Source: Pseudobacteroides sp035370245 (lineage in GTDB: Bacteria; Bacillota; Clostridia; Acetivibrionales; DSM-2933). From it: DNA of 28,792 nucleotides. Under the pieces are notes generated by a model that was not told the DNA's origin, made no database searches, and worked only from the letters and a program-made list of their open reading frames with translations. The stretch lies in contig DAOOVO010000051.1 of NCBI GenBank assembly GCA_035370245.1, positions 1 to 28,792 of the forward strand, read 5' to 3'. Below, piece by piece: positions 7,846 through 17,232 of this stretch. The translations under genes were made by a program, and so were the position numbers. Position 1 is the stretch's first letter. Each line of letters begins with the position of its first letter.

Positions 7846-10023
7846 TTGACAGGTATAAGTTTATCTATAAAAAAGAGGCTTTTGATTGTTTTGCTTTTCT
7901 TTTTGACAGTAATAATACTATTGCTTGTTAGACTTGTCTTTATACAGATAATTAACGGCGAATGGTACCAGCAGCAAGCTTACGAACAGCAGAATTCCGG
8001 TATGGAAATAGCGGCAGGAAGAGGAACAATATATGACAGGAACGGGAATGAGCTTGCAGTAAGTGCAAGTGTTGAAACGGTATCTATTAATCCTCAGGAA
8101 ATAAGAAGGTCTAAGAAAGATAAGTATTTAATAGCTAAAGGCTTAAGTGAAATATTGTCTATCAGTGAAGAAGATGTGTTAAAAAAGATAGACAGGAAAA
8201 GCCGTTATGAAAGAGTTGTAAGAAAAGTTGATAAAGATGTTGGAGATAAGGTAAGAAAGTGGATTAAGGATGAACAGTTAAGCGGTATATATGTGGTTGA
8301 AGATACAAAGAGGTTTTATCCCAACAGGAATCTAGCCGCCCATGTAATCGGTTTTACGGGAACCGATAACCAGGGATTGGATGGGATAGAAGCTACTATG
8401 GATAAATATCTCAAAGGAACGTCGGGAAAAATACTCAGTGAGGTTGATGCGGGAGGAAGGGAAATACCTTCCAATGAACAAAAACATATTGCACCAAAAA
8501 AGGGAAATAATGTAGTATTGACAATAGACGAAACTATTCAGTATCTTGCTGAAAAAGCACTGGAAAAGGCAATAAAGGATTATAAGATTTTAAGGGGAGC
8601 AACGGCAATAGTGATGGATCCGAGAAACGGAGATATCCTTGCTCTTACATCAAAGCCCGATTTTGATTTGAATAATCCGTTTGCAGCACCTGAAGGTGTT
8701 GATGCAAGTCAATGGAAAGGTACAACAAAAGAAGATATCGAAACTCTCCAAAAAACCGTATGGAGGAATAAAGCGGTTGTTGACACATATGAGCCTGGGT
8801 CAACATTCAAAGCGGTAACATCAGCTGCAGGACTTGAGGAAGGTGTGGTCAAACCCGACACTCCTGTAAGCGATGCAACAGTCAGGGTAGGAGGTTGGAA
8901 CATTAACTGCTGGAGACCCAATGCCCATGGAAACGAGACATTTACCGAGGGAGTATACAACTCCTGCAACCCGGTTTTTGTACGGGTATCTCAGGCGCTT
9001 GGTATAGAGAGGTTTTACAGTTATGTAAGGAAGTTTGGATTTTTTGACAAGACCAATATTGACTTGCCAGGCGAGGCAAAAAGTGTTATACATAAAAAGC
9101 CAACTGAGGTTGACATGGCAGCTGCTTCATTCGGTCAAAGATTCCAGATAACGCCGATTCAGCTCATTACCGCCTATGGGGCAATTGCTAATGGTGGGAC
9201 ATTGTATAAGCCAAGGCTTGTAAAAGAACTTACCGATGATGAAGGCAATGTTGTAAAAACATTTGAGTCGGAGCCTGTCAGGACCGTTATAACAAAAGAA
9301 ACAGCCCAGACATTAAGGACTATACTTGAAGGTGTTGTATCGGAAGGAACAGGTGGAAATGCCTATGTAAAAGGATATAGGTTGGCGGGTAAGACAGGTA
9401 CGTCGGAAACTCTCCAAACTAAGAAAGAAGGAAGATACATTGCATCCTTTATGTCTTTCGCACCTGCTGATGATCCGGTCATATGTGCACTTGTTGTACT
9501 GGATCACCCGGATGTTTATCCCCATACTGGAGGTATGGTGGCAGCACCTGTTGCAGGCAAACTTGTTGAAGATATATTAAATTATCTTGAGGTTCCAAGA
9601 AGGTATACCGAAAAAGACAAGGATGCATTACAGGTTGATACGGTGGTTCCGGAAGTTACGGGGCTATCCTTTGAGGATGCAAAAAAAATGCTAAACGAAA
9701 AAGGTCTTACATATGAAATAGTAAATAAGGGAAATACTAATTCTACAGTTGTTGTGGAACAAATGCCAAAACCCGATGCTATTGTTCCTGAAAAAACAGT
9801 TGTGCTATTATATACATATAAACCGGAAACTCAACCAATGGTCACGATGCCGGATATTATGAACAAGACCATTGATGAAGCGGCTCAGACACTAAAAGAA
9901 GCAGGATTAAATATAAAGGCGGTGGGCCTTGGAGTTGCAGTTGAACAGTCCTATCAGCCGGGGACAAAGGTGGCAAAAGGCCAGTTGGTTGAAGTAATTT
10001 TCAGAAAGCCTGATGTGGAGTAA
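7846..10023 (+). CDS. pbpB: Class B penicillin-binding protein (PBP2/SpoVD type) with two PASTA domains
   Basis: A 725-aa transpeptidase that cross-links septal peptidoglycan as partner of FtsW. After an N-terminal membrane anchor comes the PBP dimerisation domain (GRGTIYDRNGNELA). The transpeptidase domain has all three active-site motifs: S319-T-F-K322, S373-C-N375 and K516-T-G518. Two PASTA domains follow (about residues 600-661 and 666-725). Two PASTA copies resemble Bacillus PbpB; SpoVD has one, so the sporulation or vegetative role cannot be settled from sequence. The frame opens at 7813, but TTG 7846 is preferred because GTGGGGG (7832-7838) precedes it and 7813 lies in the terminator T tract. 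Confidence 0.93.
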   Translation: MTGISLSIKKRLLIVLLFFLTVIILLLVRLVFIQIINGEWYQQQAYEQQNSGMEIAAGRGTIYDRNGNELAVSASVETVSINPQEIRRSKKDKYLIAKGLSEILSISEEDVLKKIDRKSRYERVVRKVDKDVGDKVRKWIKDEQLSGIYVVEDTKRFYPNRNLAAHVIGFTGTDNQGLDGIEATMDKYLKGTSGKILSEVDAGGREIPSNEQKHIAPKKGNNVVLTIDETIQYLAEKALEKAIKDYKILRGATAIVMDPRNGDILALTSKPDFDLNNPFAAPEGVDASQWKGTTKEDIETLQKTVWRNKAVVDTYEPGSTFKAVTSAAGLEEGVVKPDTPVSDATVRVGGWNINCWRPNAHGNETFTEGVYNSCNPVFVRVSQALGIERFYSYVRKFGFFDKTNIDLPGEAKSVIHKKPTEVDMAAASFGQRFQITPIQLITAYGAIANGGTLYKPRLVKELTDDEGNVVKTFESEPVRTVITKETAQTLRTILEGVVSEGTGGNAYVKGYRLAGKTGTSETLQTKKEGRYIASFMSFAPADDPVICALVVLDHPDVYPHTGGMVAAPVAGKLVEDILNYLEVPRRYTEKDKDALQVDTVVPEVTGLSFEDAKKMLNEKGLTYEIVNKGNTNSTVVVEQMPKPDAIVPEKTVVLLYTYKPETQPMVTMPDIMNKTIDEAAQTLKEAGLNIKAVGLGVAVEQSYQPGTKVAKGQLVEVIFRKPDVE

Positions 10024-10067
10024 GGCTTTATGATTTGCTAAGGTATGAAAGGATGGAGGTTTCATAT

Positions 10068-11531
10068 ATGATACTTAAAGAGCTTGTTGAAGGATTGGAT
10101 ATTTTGGAAATATATGGGGATATAAATGAGAATATTACCAATATTGCTTATGATTCGAGAAAAGTAAGAAACGGTACTCTTTTTGTTTGCATTGAGGGAT
10201 TTAAGGTAGATGGACATCAATATATAGCTGCGGCAGTTGAAAATGGTGTCAAGGCTTTATTGGTGCAGAAGAAAGTAAGTGTTCCTGAAGGAATTACAGT
10301 TATAAGGGTTGCCGATACAAGGCTGGCATTAGCACATGTTTCTAATGCCTTTTTTGAAAATCCGTCGGAAAAGTTCAAGTTGTATGGTGTTACAGGAACA
10401 AAGGGGAAGACTACCACCACCTTTATGATCAAGTCCATTCTTGAAAGAAAAGGTCAAAAGGTAGGACTTATCGGTACTGTTGCAAATTATATTGGAAATG
10501 AAACAATACCCACAGAAAGAACTACTCCTGAATCCTATGATCTTCAAGCTCTTTTTGGCGACATGGTGGAAAAAAATGTTGACAGTGTTGTCATGGAAGT
10601 ATCTTCTCATGCATTGGAGCTGCATAGAGTAAGCTGTTGCAAATATGATATAGGTGTTTTTACAAATCTCACCCGGGACCATCTTGATTTTCATGAAACA
10701 TTTGAGAACTACTTTAATGCAAAAATGAAACTTTTCAATATGTGTGAAAAAGCTCTTATCAATATAGACAGCGACTATGGCGAAAGAGCAATAGAAGCGG
10801 CATCTGCAGCTTGTGGGAAGGTGTATACATTCGGAATAAACAAAAAAGCAGACTTTAAAGCCATAAATATAGTGACACATGCAGACAGTGTTGAATTTGA
10901 CCTCGTTTCGCCATTGGGTAACGGTCATTTGAGGGTAAATATCCCGGGGATATTTACAGTTTACAATGCATTAGCTGCCATGGGCTGTTGTGCTTTAGGA
11001 GGGGTGTCCCTTGAGGACATAAGAGATGGCCTTTTAAATACGCGGGTTCCGGGAAGAGCGGAAGTGGTATACACTGATGACAAATTTACCGTTATAGTTG
11101 ATTATGCTCACAGCCCCGACAGTCTGGAAAACATACTTAAGACTATAAAAGACTATTCCACTGGAAGGGTTGTTTGCCTGTTTGGCTGTGGAGGAGACAG
11201 GGATAAAACCAAAAGGCCAATAATGGGTGAAATCTCCGGAAGATTGGCAGATTTTACAATAATTACATCTGATAACCCGCGAACAGAAGAGCCACTGAGT
11301 ATAGTAAAGGATATAGAAGAAGGAATTAAAAAAACTAATGGTGCATATATAACAATAGTGGACCGAAAAGAAGCAATAAAATATTCCTTGGAAAATGCAC
11401 AAAAAGGGGATATAATTTTGCTTGCCGGGAAGGGACATGAGACTTACCAAATATTCAAGGACAAGACAATCCATTTTGATGAAAGAGAAGTAGTTCTGGA
11501 GTTGCTTGGCGTATGTGTCAACAAAAAATAA
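10068..11531 (+). CDS. murE: UDP-MurNAc-L-Ala-D-Glu:meso-diaminopimelate ligase
   Basis: MurE adds the third residue of the stem peptide in the cytoplasm. The ATP-binding loop GVTGTKGKTTTTF is at about residues 105-117. The substrate-selecting motif DNPR is at residues 402-405, which indicates meso-diaminopimelate rather than lysine. The C-terminal LLAGKGHETYQ is also typical. Length is 487 aa. An in-frame start exists at 10035, but ATG 10068 has ATGGAGG close upstream and begins the family similarity. The next gene's frame overlaps its 3' end, but the likely murF start lies 22 bp after its stop. Confidence 0.96.
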   Translation: MILKELVEGLDILEIYGDINENITNIAYDSRKVRNGTLFVCIEGFKVDGHQYIAAAVENGVKALLVQKKVSVPEGITVIRVADTRLALAHVSNAFFENPSEKFKLYGVTGTKGKTTTTFMIKSILERKGQKVGLIGTVANYIGNETIPTERTTPESYDLQALFGDMVEKNVDSVVMEVSSHALELHRVSCCKYDIGVFTNLTRDHLDFHETFENYFNAKMKLFNMCEKALINIDSDYGERAIEAASAACGKVYTFGINKKADFKAINIVTHADSVEFDLVSPLGNGHLRVNIPGIFTVYNALAAMGCCALGGVSLEDIRDGLLNTRVPGRAEVVYTDDKFTVIVDYAHSPDSLENILKTIKDYSTGRVVCLFGCGGDRDKTKRPIMGEISGRLADFTIITSDNPRTEEPLSIVKDIEEGIKKTNGAYITIVDRKEAIKYSLENAQKGDIILLAGKGHETYQIFKDKTIHFDEREVVLELLGVCVNKK

Positions 11532-11553
11532 AAACAGTCAGAGAGGTAATTAT

Positions 11554-12939
11554 ATGCAGAAACTTGGATTGAATGAAATTGTTGAAGCAACTAAGGGCGA
11601 ATTGATTTTTGGTGATTTAAGTAAGGGAATTAGCGGCATTTGTACAGATTCAAGGAAAGTTGCTGAAGGAAATCTTTTTATCCCTCTAAAGGGAGAGAAT
11701 TTTGACGGTCATGCATTCATTGAGGACTGTTTCAAAAAAGGAGCCACAGCGTCTTTGACATCTGAAGTTGCTGATGGCATAAATGCCGTGGAAGGAAAGG
11801 CTCTAATTAAGGTAGAGGATACTTTGGCGGCATTGGGAGATATTGCAAGGTATTACAGAGGATTGTTCGATATACCCTTGGTGGGTATAACAGGCAGTGT
11901 TGGGAAAACAAGCACAAAGGACATGATTGCCTGTGTGCTCCAGCAAAAATTCAATGTACTTAAAACATCGGGCAATTTTAACAACCATATAGGCTTGCCC
12001 CTTACTGTTATGAATTTGGAAAGGGATCATGAAGCAGCAGTTTTGGAAATGGGCATGAGCGGTTTAGGTGAGATAAGCTATCTGACAAAAATAGCAAAGC
12101 CTCAGATTGCGGTTATTACCAATATTGGAATGTCCCATATAGAGAAGCTTGGTTCGAAGCAAAATATTCTAAAAGCCAAGATGGAGATAATGGAAGGACT
12201 GCCCGATGACGGCATTGTTATATTAAATGGAGACGACAGCCTTTTATATGGATTAAAGGGATTTTTGAAGTACAAGACTATCTATTACGGAACAGAAGAA
12301 GGTCTTGATTTGCAAGCTTATAATATAAAATCAATGGGTGAAAGCGGTATATGCTTTGAAGTTACAATCGGTAATAATGACTATAAAGTAAATATTCCGG
12401 TACCTGGGACACACAATGTTAGTAATGCATTGGCGGCTATAGCGGTGGGCCTTAACATGGGTATGCCTGTTGAGAGCATCATTGAAGGTATTGCGTCATA
12501 CAGTCCTGCCAATATGAGATTGAATATAGTTGGAAGCAAGGGCTACAAGGTCATTAACGATGCTTACAATGCAAGTCCTCAATCAATGGAATCGGCAATT
12601 GATGTATTGAAGGATACATGCGAGGGCAATAGAACAATAGCAGTGCTTGGCGATATGCTGGAAATGGGAGAATGGGCATACAAAGCACATGTGGGAGTAG
12701 GCAAATATGTTGCATCAAAGGATATTAGCTATCTTGTTACTGTCGGTGAAAACGGCAGAAGTATTGCTAAGGGAGCTTTGGAGGCAGGTGTACCTTCAGA
12801 GAGGGTTTTCTCATTTGATGACAATGATGGAGCAAAGAAATTTTTAAAGAGTTTTGTAAAGGAAGGGGATTATATCCTCATAAAAGGTTCGAGAGGAATG
12901 AAAATGGAAGAAATAGCACAAGATTTATTAGAAATTTAA
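11554..12939 (+). CDS. murF: UDP-MurNAc-tripeptide:D-Ala-D-Ala ligase
   Basis: MurF joins D-Ala-D-Ala to the tripeptide and completes the soluble precursor that MraY uses. The ATP loop GITGSVGKTSTKD lies at about residues 110-122, followed by the MurF-type NFNNHIGLPLTVMNL and EMGMSGLGEI. The motif NDAYNASPQSMESA near residue 335 is diagnostic of MurF within the Mur ligases. Length is 461 aa. An upstream in-frame ATG (11506) overlaps murE, but AGAGGTAA at 11542-11549 points to ATG 11554. Confidence 0.96.
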   Translation: MQKLGLNEIVEATKGELIFGDLSKGISGICTDSRKVAEGNLFIPLKGENFDGHAFIEDCFKKGATASLTSEVADGINAVEGKALIKVEDTLAALGDIARYYRGLFDIPLVGITGSVGKTSTKDMIACVLQQKFNVLKTSGNFNNHIGLPLTVMNLERDHEAAVLEMGMSGLGEISYLTKIAKPQIAVITNIGMSHIEKLGSKQNILKAKMEIMEGLPDDGIVILNGDDSLLYGLKGFLKYKTIYYGTEEGLDLQAYNIKSMGESGICFEVTIGNNDYKVNIPVPGTHNVSNALAAIAVGLNMGMPVESIIEGIASYSPANMRLNIVGSKGYKVINDAYNASPQSMESAIDVLKDTCEGNRTIAVLGDMLEMGEWAYKAHVGVGKYVASKDISYLVTVGENGRSIAKGALEAGVPSERVFSFDDNDGAKKFLKSFVKEGDYILIKGSRGMKMEEIAQDLLEI

Positions 12940-12974
12940 GATTATCAGGATGAAATACGGGGTGAAGTATTAAA

Positions 12975-13937
12975 ATGCAATTGTCAATTCAAGTTGTGGT
13001 TTTTATAATATCATTTGCTATGGCTCTAATTGCAGGGCCTATTTTAATTCCGGCTTTAACAAGGCTCAAGTTTGGTCAGACAGTTCGTGATGACGGGCCT
13101 GCTACTCATTTAAAAAAAACAGGGACTCCAAATATTGGCGGTCTGATTTTTCTTATACCGATTCTTTTGCTTTCCATTTATTTTGCAAGAATATATACAG
13201 AAATTATACCTATGGCAATAGCCACAATTGGATTCGGTTTGATTGGCTTTATCGATGATTTCATAAAAGTTAAGAAAAGGAGAAAGGATGGTCTGTACCC
13301 TAAGCAAAAAACAGTAGGGCTTTTGCTTGTAGCGACTGTTTTTGCTGTTTATACGGCATATTTTACCGATCTTGGCGTGGATATAACCATTCCTTTTTTT
13401 GGTACTGTAACTGAAAAATGGTTTTACATATTATTCGTTATTTTTGTGTTGTATTCAACAACAAATGCCGTTAATATTACTGACGGCTTAGACGGCCTTG
13501 CAGCTGGGATAACCCTTATTGTAATGGTATTTTTTTCACTTGTTGCAATGACGAATTCAGTGTGGGAATCCAGCATGATCTTTTCATCAATTGTGGCAGG
13601 AGGTTGTCTTGGTTTTCTTACATTCAATATTCATCCTGCCAAAATTTTTATGGGTGACACAGGCTCGCTGGCTTTAGGCGGTGCAGTGGGTACCCTTGCA
13701 ATTATGATGAAGATGCCTTTTGTAATTCTATTGGTTGGTGCCGTATATGTTGCCGAAATACTTTCAGTTGCAATACAGGTGATATCCTTTAAGACAAGGG
13801 GAAAAAGAGTTTTTAAAATGGCACCGCTGCATCATCATTTTGAGCTTTCAGGCTGGAAAGAAACCAAGGTTGTATATTCATTCTGGTTTGTTACATTGGT
13901 ATTATGTGGAATTGGCATTGCAATATATATAACCTGA
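12975..13937 (+). CDS. mraY: Phospho-MurNAc-pentapeptide transferase
   Basis: MraY moves phospho-MurNAc-pentapeptide onto undecaprenyl phosphate, forming lipid I in the membrane. The 320-aa protein has about ten membrane segments and the family motifs: IDDFIKVKKRRKDGL (catalytic Asp pair), NAVNITDGLDGLAAG, HPAKIFMGDTGSLALGG and the PLHHHFELSGW loop. The gene is ATG-started behind GGGTGAAG. In most Firmicutes murD follows; here the next gene is ftsW after only 50 bp. Confidence 0.97.
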   Translation: MQLSIQVVVFIISFAMALIAGPILIPALTRLKFGQTVRDDGPATHLKKTGTPNIGGLIFLIPILLLSIYFARIYTEIIPMAIATIGFGLIGFIDDFIKVKKRRKDGLYPKQKTVGLLLVATVFAVYTAYFTDLGVDITIPFFGTVTEKWFYILFVIFVLYSTTNAVNITDGLDGLAAGITLIVMVFFSLVAMTNSVWESSMIFSSIVAGGCLGFLTFNIHPAKIFMGDTGSLALGGAVGTLAIMMKMPFVILLVGAVYVAEILSVAIQVISFKTRGKRVFKMAPLHHHFELSGWKETKVVYSFWFVTLVLCGIGIAIYIT

Positions 13938-13987
13938 TAAATTAAAAGCTGTTACGGGTTTTATTATGTTTTTTGGAGGGTTTTTCG

Positions 13988-15097
13988 ATGAAGGGAAAGA
14001 AACCGTTTGATTTTTGGATATTCATATCTGTACTGATGCTGCTTTCGATAGGCTTAATTATGCTTTTTAGTGCCAGTTACCCCAGTGCATATAATTATCA
14101 TAATGGAAATGCTTATTACTTTGTAGAAAGACAAATTATTTTTGCCGTTGTGGGTGTAATTGGAATGCTTATTATATCGAGGGTCGACTATCATAAGCTT
14201 GGTAAGATATCACCCATTTTATTCGTTATAAGTTTGGTTTTGCTTGTATTAGTAAGGATACCGGGTATAGGAACTAAACTTAACGGTGCGTACAGATGGA
14301 TTTTTATAGGACCCATTTCCTTCCAACCTTCCGAGCTTCTAAAAATATCTATGATTTTATTTTTTTCATATAGTCTATCCAAGAGAAGGGATGAACTTAA
14401 ATATTTCTTTAAGGGATTGCTGCCATACTTGATTTTAATAGCTATATTTTCAGGTCTCCTGCTTATTGAGCCCCATCTAAGCTGTACTGTTCTGGTTGTT
14501 ATTGTTGCTGCCATAATTTTATTCTGTGCAGGAGCAAAGATAAAGCATTTTATGCTGCTTGGAATACCTGCTGTGGGAGCTTTGATTACAGCCATCATAA
14601 CTCTGCCTCATGCAAGGAAAAGGCTCACAACTTTCTTAGACCCAATGCAGGATAAACAAGGAGACAGCTGGCAGATTATTCAATCTCTTTATGCCATAGG
14701 TTCCGGAAGGTTATTCGGTAAAGGATTGGGAAAGGGTATGCAAAAGCATCTCTATTTACCCGAACCATATAATGATTTTATTTTTGCTGTAATAGCGGAA
14801 GAATTGGGGTTTATAGGTGTGCTGGCCATACTGATGCTGTTTTTTGTATTTATATGGAGGGGTATAAAAGTAGCCATTAACACACCGGATGTTTTTGGGA
14901 GTCTTGTTGCAATTGGGTTGACTTCACTTATAGGAATGCAGGTTGTTATAAATGTTGCTGTTGTTACATCATCCATACCTGCTACAGGTATCGCTCTGCC
15001 GTTCTTTAGCTCGGGCGGTACATCCCTAACATTTATGCTATGCAGTATAGGAATTCTTTTAAATATATCTAAACAGGCAAACTATGATAGGATATGA
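13988..15097 (+). CDS. ftsW: FtsW/SpoVE-type SEDS septal peptidoglycan polymerase
   Basis: A 369-aa polytopic SEDS glycosyltransferase. It shows the FQPSELLKIS loop, the YAIGSGRLFGKGLGKG segment, the PEPYNDFIFAVIAEELGF region with the catalytic Asp, and the GIALPFFSSGGTS ending typical of FtsW/SpoVE. It should polymerise lipid II with the PBP encoded at 7846. The frame opens at TTG 13973, but that codon belongs to the ribosome site TTGGAGGG, so ATG 13988 is the start. Its stop overlaps the murG ribosome site. Whether it serves vegetative division or sporulation (SpoVE) cannot be told from sequence. Confidence 0.93.
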   Translation: MKGKKPFDFWIFISVLMLLSIGLIMLFSASYPSAYNYHNGNAYYFVERQIIFAVVGVIGMLIISRVDYHKLGKISPILFVISLVLLVLVRIPGIGTKLNGAYRWIFIGPISFQPSELLKISMILFFSYSLSKRRDELKYFFKGLLPYLILIAIFSGLLLIEPHLSCTVLVVIVAAIILFCAGAKIKHFMLLGIPAVGALITAIITLPHARKRLTTFLDPMQDKQGDSWQIIQSLYAIGSGRLFGKGLGKGMQKHLYLPEPYNDFIFAVIAEELGFIGVLAILMLFFVFIWRGIKVAINTPDVFGSLVAIGLTSLIGMQVVINVAVVTSSIPATGIALPFFSSGGTSLTFMLCSIGILLNISKQANYDRI

Positions 15098-15108
15098 GGT
15101 GATTGAAT

Positions 15109-16206
15109 TTGAAAGTATTGATAGCGGGTGGAGGCACTGCAGGCCATATAAATCCGGGGCTTGCCATTGCCAAATATATAAAGTCAAAAAATACTGAAGC
15201 TCAAATAATTTTTGTAGGTACCGAAAGGGGACTTGAAACCAAATTGGTACCGAGGGAAGGCTTTGAGCTTAAGCTCATAAAGGTAAGAGGATTTAGAAGA
15301 AAGCTTTCAAAAGATACATTTATTGCGGTAAAGGAGATGTTTCAGGGCTTTCATGAAGCACGAAAAATAGTAAAGGAATTTAAGCCTGATATAGTAATAG
15401 GTACTGGGGGCTACGTTTGTGGTCCTGTTGTTTTTTCAGCATATATGAAAAAAATACCTACCCTTATACATGAACAAAACGCATTTCCGGGCGTTACAAA
15501 CAGGATACTTTCCAGGTTTTCAAATATAACTGCCATTAGTTTTAAGGAGTCTGAAAAATTCTTCAAGAATGCAAAAAAAGTAGTTCTTACCGGAAATCCT
15601 ATAAGAAAGGAAATGTTGGAAATTCAGCGTGCCGATGCCAGGGAAAGCCTTAAGATTGACCGCTCTATCCCGCTTGTGGTAATCTTTGGAGGAAGCCTGG
15701 GTGCCGAAAAAATAAATCAGTCTGTTGTTGATATGCTAAAAAACCACTACAAGGAAGGCTCCTTTAAGCTCATTTACGCAACGGGAGAGAAACAGCATAA
15801 AAATGTTTTAGAAAAATTGGATGGAGTAAATTATAAGTCGGTTGAGGTACTTCCTTACATATTTGATATGGCTGCCGTTATGGCTGCCGCAGATCTGGTT
15901 GTCTGCAGGGCAGGTGCGATAACTATAAGTGAGCTCACAGCACTTTCGGTTCCTTCAATTCTGATACCTTCACCTTATGTAACCGCCAATCATCAGGAGC
16001 ATAATGCCAAAGCCCTTGAAAAGCACGGTGCGGCTTTGGTAATTCTCGAAAAAGACTTATGCGGCGAGGTGCTTCATAAAAAAATTGTTGACACTATTAA
16101 AAATAAAGCCAAGCTTAAAGCAATGTCAAAAAATGCGGGTATGATAGGTGTCAGGGACGCAGCAGATAAAATATACAACCTCGCAATTGACATAAGGAAC
16201 AAATAA
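15109..16206 (+). CDS. murG: Lipid I GlcNAc transferase MurG
   Basis: MurG adds GlcNAc to lipid I to make lipid II at the inner face of the membrane. The 365-aa protein is a GT-B enzyme with the N-terminal GGGTAGHINPGLAIA loop, GTGGYVCGP, HEQNAFPGVTNR, the second-domain GGSLGAEKIN and the donor-site AGAITISEL. Two TTG codons are possible; 15109 is preferred over 15103 because TGAGGTGA (15095-15102) then has a six-base spacing. The ribosome site contains the ftsW stop codon, so the two genes are likely translationally coupled. Confidence 0.96.
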   Translation: MKVLIAGGGTAGHINPGLAIAKYIKSKNTEAQIIFVGTERGLETKLVPREGFELKLIKVRGFRRKLSKDTFIAVKEMFQGFHEARKIVKEFKPDIVIGTGGYVCGPVVFSAYMKKIPTLIHEQNAFPGVTNRILSRFSNITAISFKESEKFFKNAKKVVLTGNPIRKEMLEIQRADARESLKIDRSIPLVVIFGGSLGAEKINQSVVDMLKNHYKEGSFKLIYATGEKQHKNVLEKLDGVNYKSVEVLPYIFDMAAVMAAADLVVCRAGAITISELTALSVPSILIPSPYVTANHQEHNAKALEKHGAALVILEKDLCGEVLHKKIVDTIKNKAKLKAMSKNAGMIGVRDAADKIYNLAIDIRNK

Positions 16207-16293
16207 AAAAGTAACATTTTTGTAAACCCAGCATAATATGTAACATATATGAATAGGATTATTTCCACCGGGTTTTCGGAGGTGTTGTAAAAA

Positions 16294-16719
16294 ATGAGCA
16301 AACTTGTAATTAGCGGTGGACAGAAATTAAAAGGCGAAATCACCATCGAAGGTGCAAAAAATGCTGTCTTGCCCATACTCGCAGCGACAGTACTAAACGA
16401 GGGTCTAAGTGTCATAAAGAATTGTCCCAGATTGAAAGATGTTGAAGTAATGGTAAATATATTAAAGAGCTTAGGATGTAAGGTTAATATGGAAGATAAT
16501 ATTATCCTTATCGATTCTTCAACAATAAACAATACCTTCATTCCCGAAGAGCTGGCTGTCGAAATGAGGTGCTCCATTATATTTATGGGTGCAATCCTGT
16601 CAAAGTATGGGAAAGTTACTATAAGTTACCCAGGTGATTGTGTTATTTTATGGGCAAAAAATCTATTAACAGTATGTTTTGAAATAGTTCTTCAATCTGT
16701 TGGAATCCATAGCTTTTAA
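16294..16719 (+). pseudogene. murA: Truncated UDP-GlcNAc enolpyruvyl transferase (MurA N-terminal fragment)
   Basis: A good ribosome site (GGAGGTG) and ATG begin a clear MurA: GGQKLKGEITIEGAKNAVLPILAA, with the conserved KN pair near residue 23. Similarity holds for about 116 residues up to YPGDC, where Cys116 matches the catalytic Cys loop, normally followed by EIGPRPIDLHLK or similar. From about 16638 the sequence reads VILWAKNLL... and no frame resumes MurA, so this is a breakpoint and not a simple frameshift. Intact MurA is about 418-420 aa; three quarters are missing and not found elsewhere in the window. The last 25 codons overlap the convergent gene ending at 16666. The cell must have a working MurA elsewhere, or the contig is misjoined here. 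Confidence 0.85.
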
Positions 16720-17232
16720 TATATCTGCATCTATTTCAAGTGCTGATGTCAAAATATATGTGATATCCTTGTGTAATTGAGCAAATCTTTCTTCGAGAGG
16801 TAAAACCTTTTTAAAGGAATCAGCAAAAACTATTATCATAGCAATAGTCATTTTAAGTCTTAGCAGGCCTCTGTATACATCTGTTGATTTAGCCAATGTC
16901 TTTCTTTTTATTCTAATTCTATGTCCGTCTTGTAAATCTGCCAGCTTTTGAGCCATTTTGTAAAGCTTTATCCTGTTGTTGTCGGGTAAAATCCAGGGAT
17001 TTTTTTCACCTGCTCTGCCGAAAAGATTTCTTGTCTCGCTATTTACCTCTAAAATTTCTTTATGAAGAAGGGGGATCACTTGACTTGATTCACGTAAATA
17101 CAGACCGAAATCATTTATGGAAGCCAATCTTGCAATAGTTTCCCAGAGTGGAATATCTGTGGTTTGAACAGGCTCATAAGATAATAATGGATTATAACTC
17201 TGACTGTTAATATCACTGCTTAAAACGTCCAA
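16666..17232 (-). CDS. Unrecognised 188-aa helical protein divergent from sigI
   Basis: I do not recognise this protein. It starts at TTG (17230-17232, read on the minus strand) behind a strong AAAGGAGG site. It has no signal peptide and no membrane segment. It looks mostly alpha-helical with a basic centre (DGHRIRIKRKTLAKS) and regularly spaced hydrophobic positions in the second half. Codon use matches its neighbours, and the good ribosome site argues it is real. It shares a 471-bp upstream region with the sigI-rsgI operon and could belong to that regulon, but this is only positional. Its stop lies about 28 bp from the murA breakpoint, so whatever normally followed it is missing. Confidence 0.7.
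   Translation of the reverse strand: MDVLSSDINSQSYNPLLSYEPVQTTDIPLWETIARLASINDFGLYLRESSQVIPLLHKEILEVNSETRNLFGRAGEKNPWILPDNNRIKLYKMAQKLADLQDGHRIRIKRKTLAKSTDVYRGLLRLKMTIAMIIVFADSFKKVLPLEERFAQLHKDITYILTSALEIDADILKAMDSNRLKNYFKTYC

Noticed and set aside
10329..10928. 199-aa open frame on the minus strand inside murE
   Set aside because: Fully antisense to a well-conserved enzyme, with Cys/Phe-rich composition typical of a shadow frame.
16074..16577. 167-aa minus-strand frame across the murG-murA junction
   Set aside because: Antisense to conserved MurG and MurA sequence and without a ribosome site.
16639..16719. Simple frameshift in murA
   Set aside because: None of the three frames after Cys116 resumes the expected GPRPIDLHL-like sequence, so a single indel cannot explain the loss.
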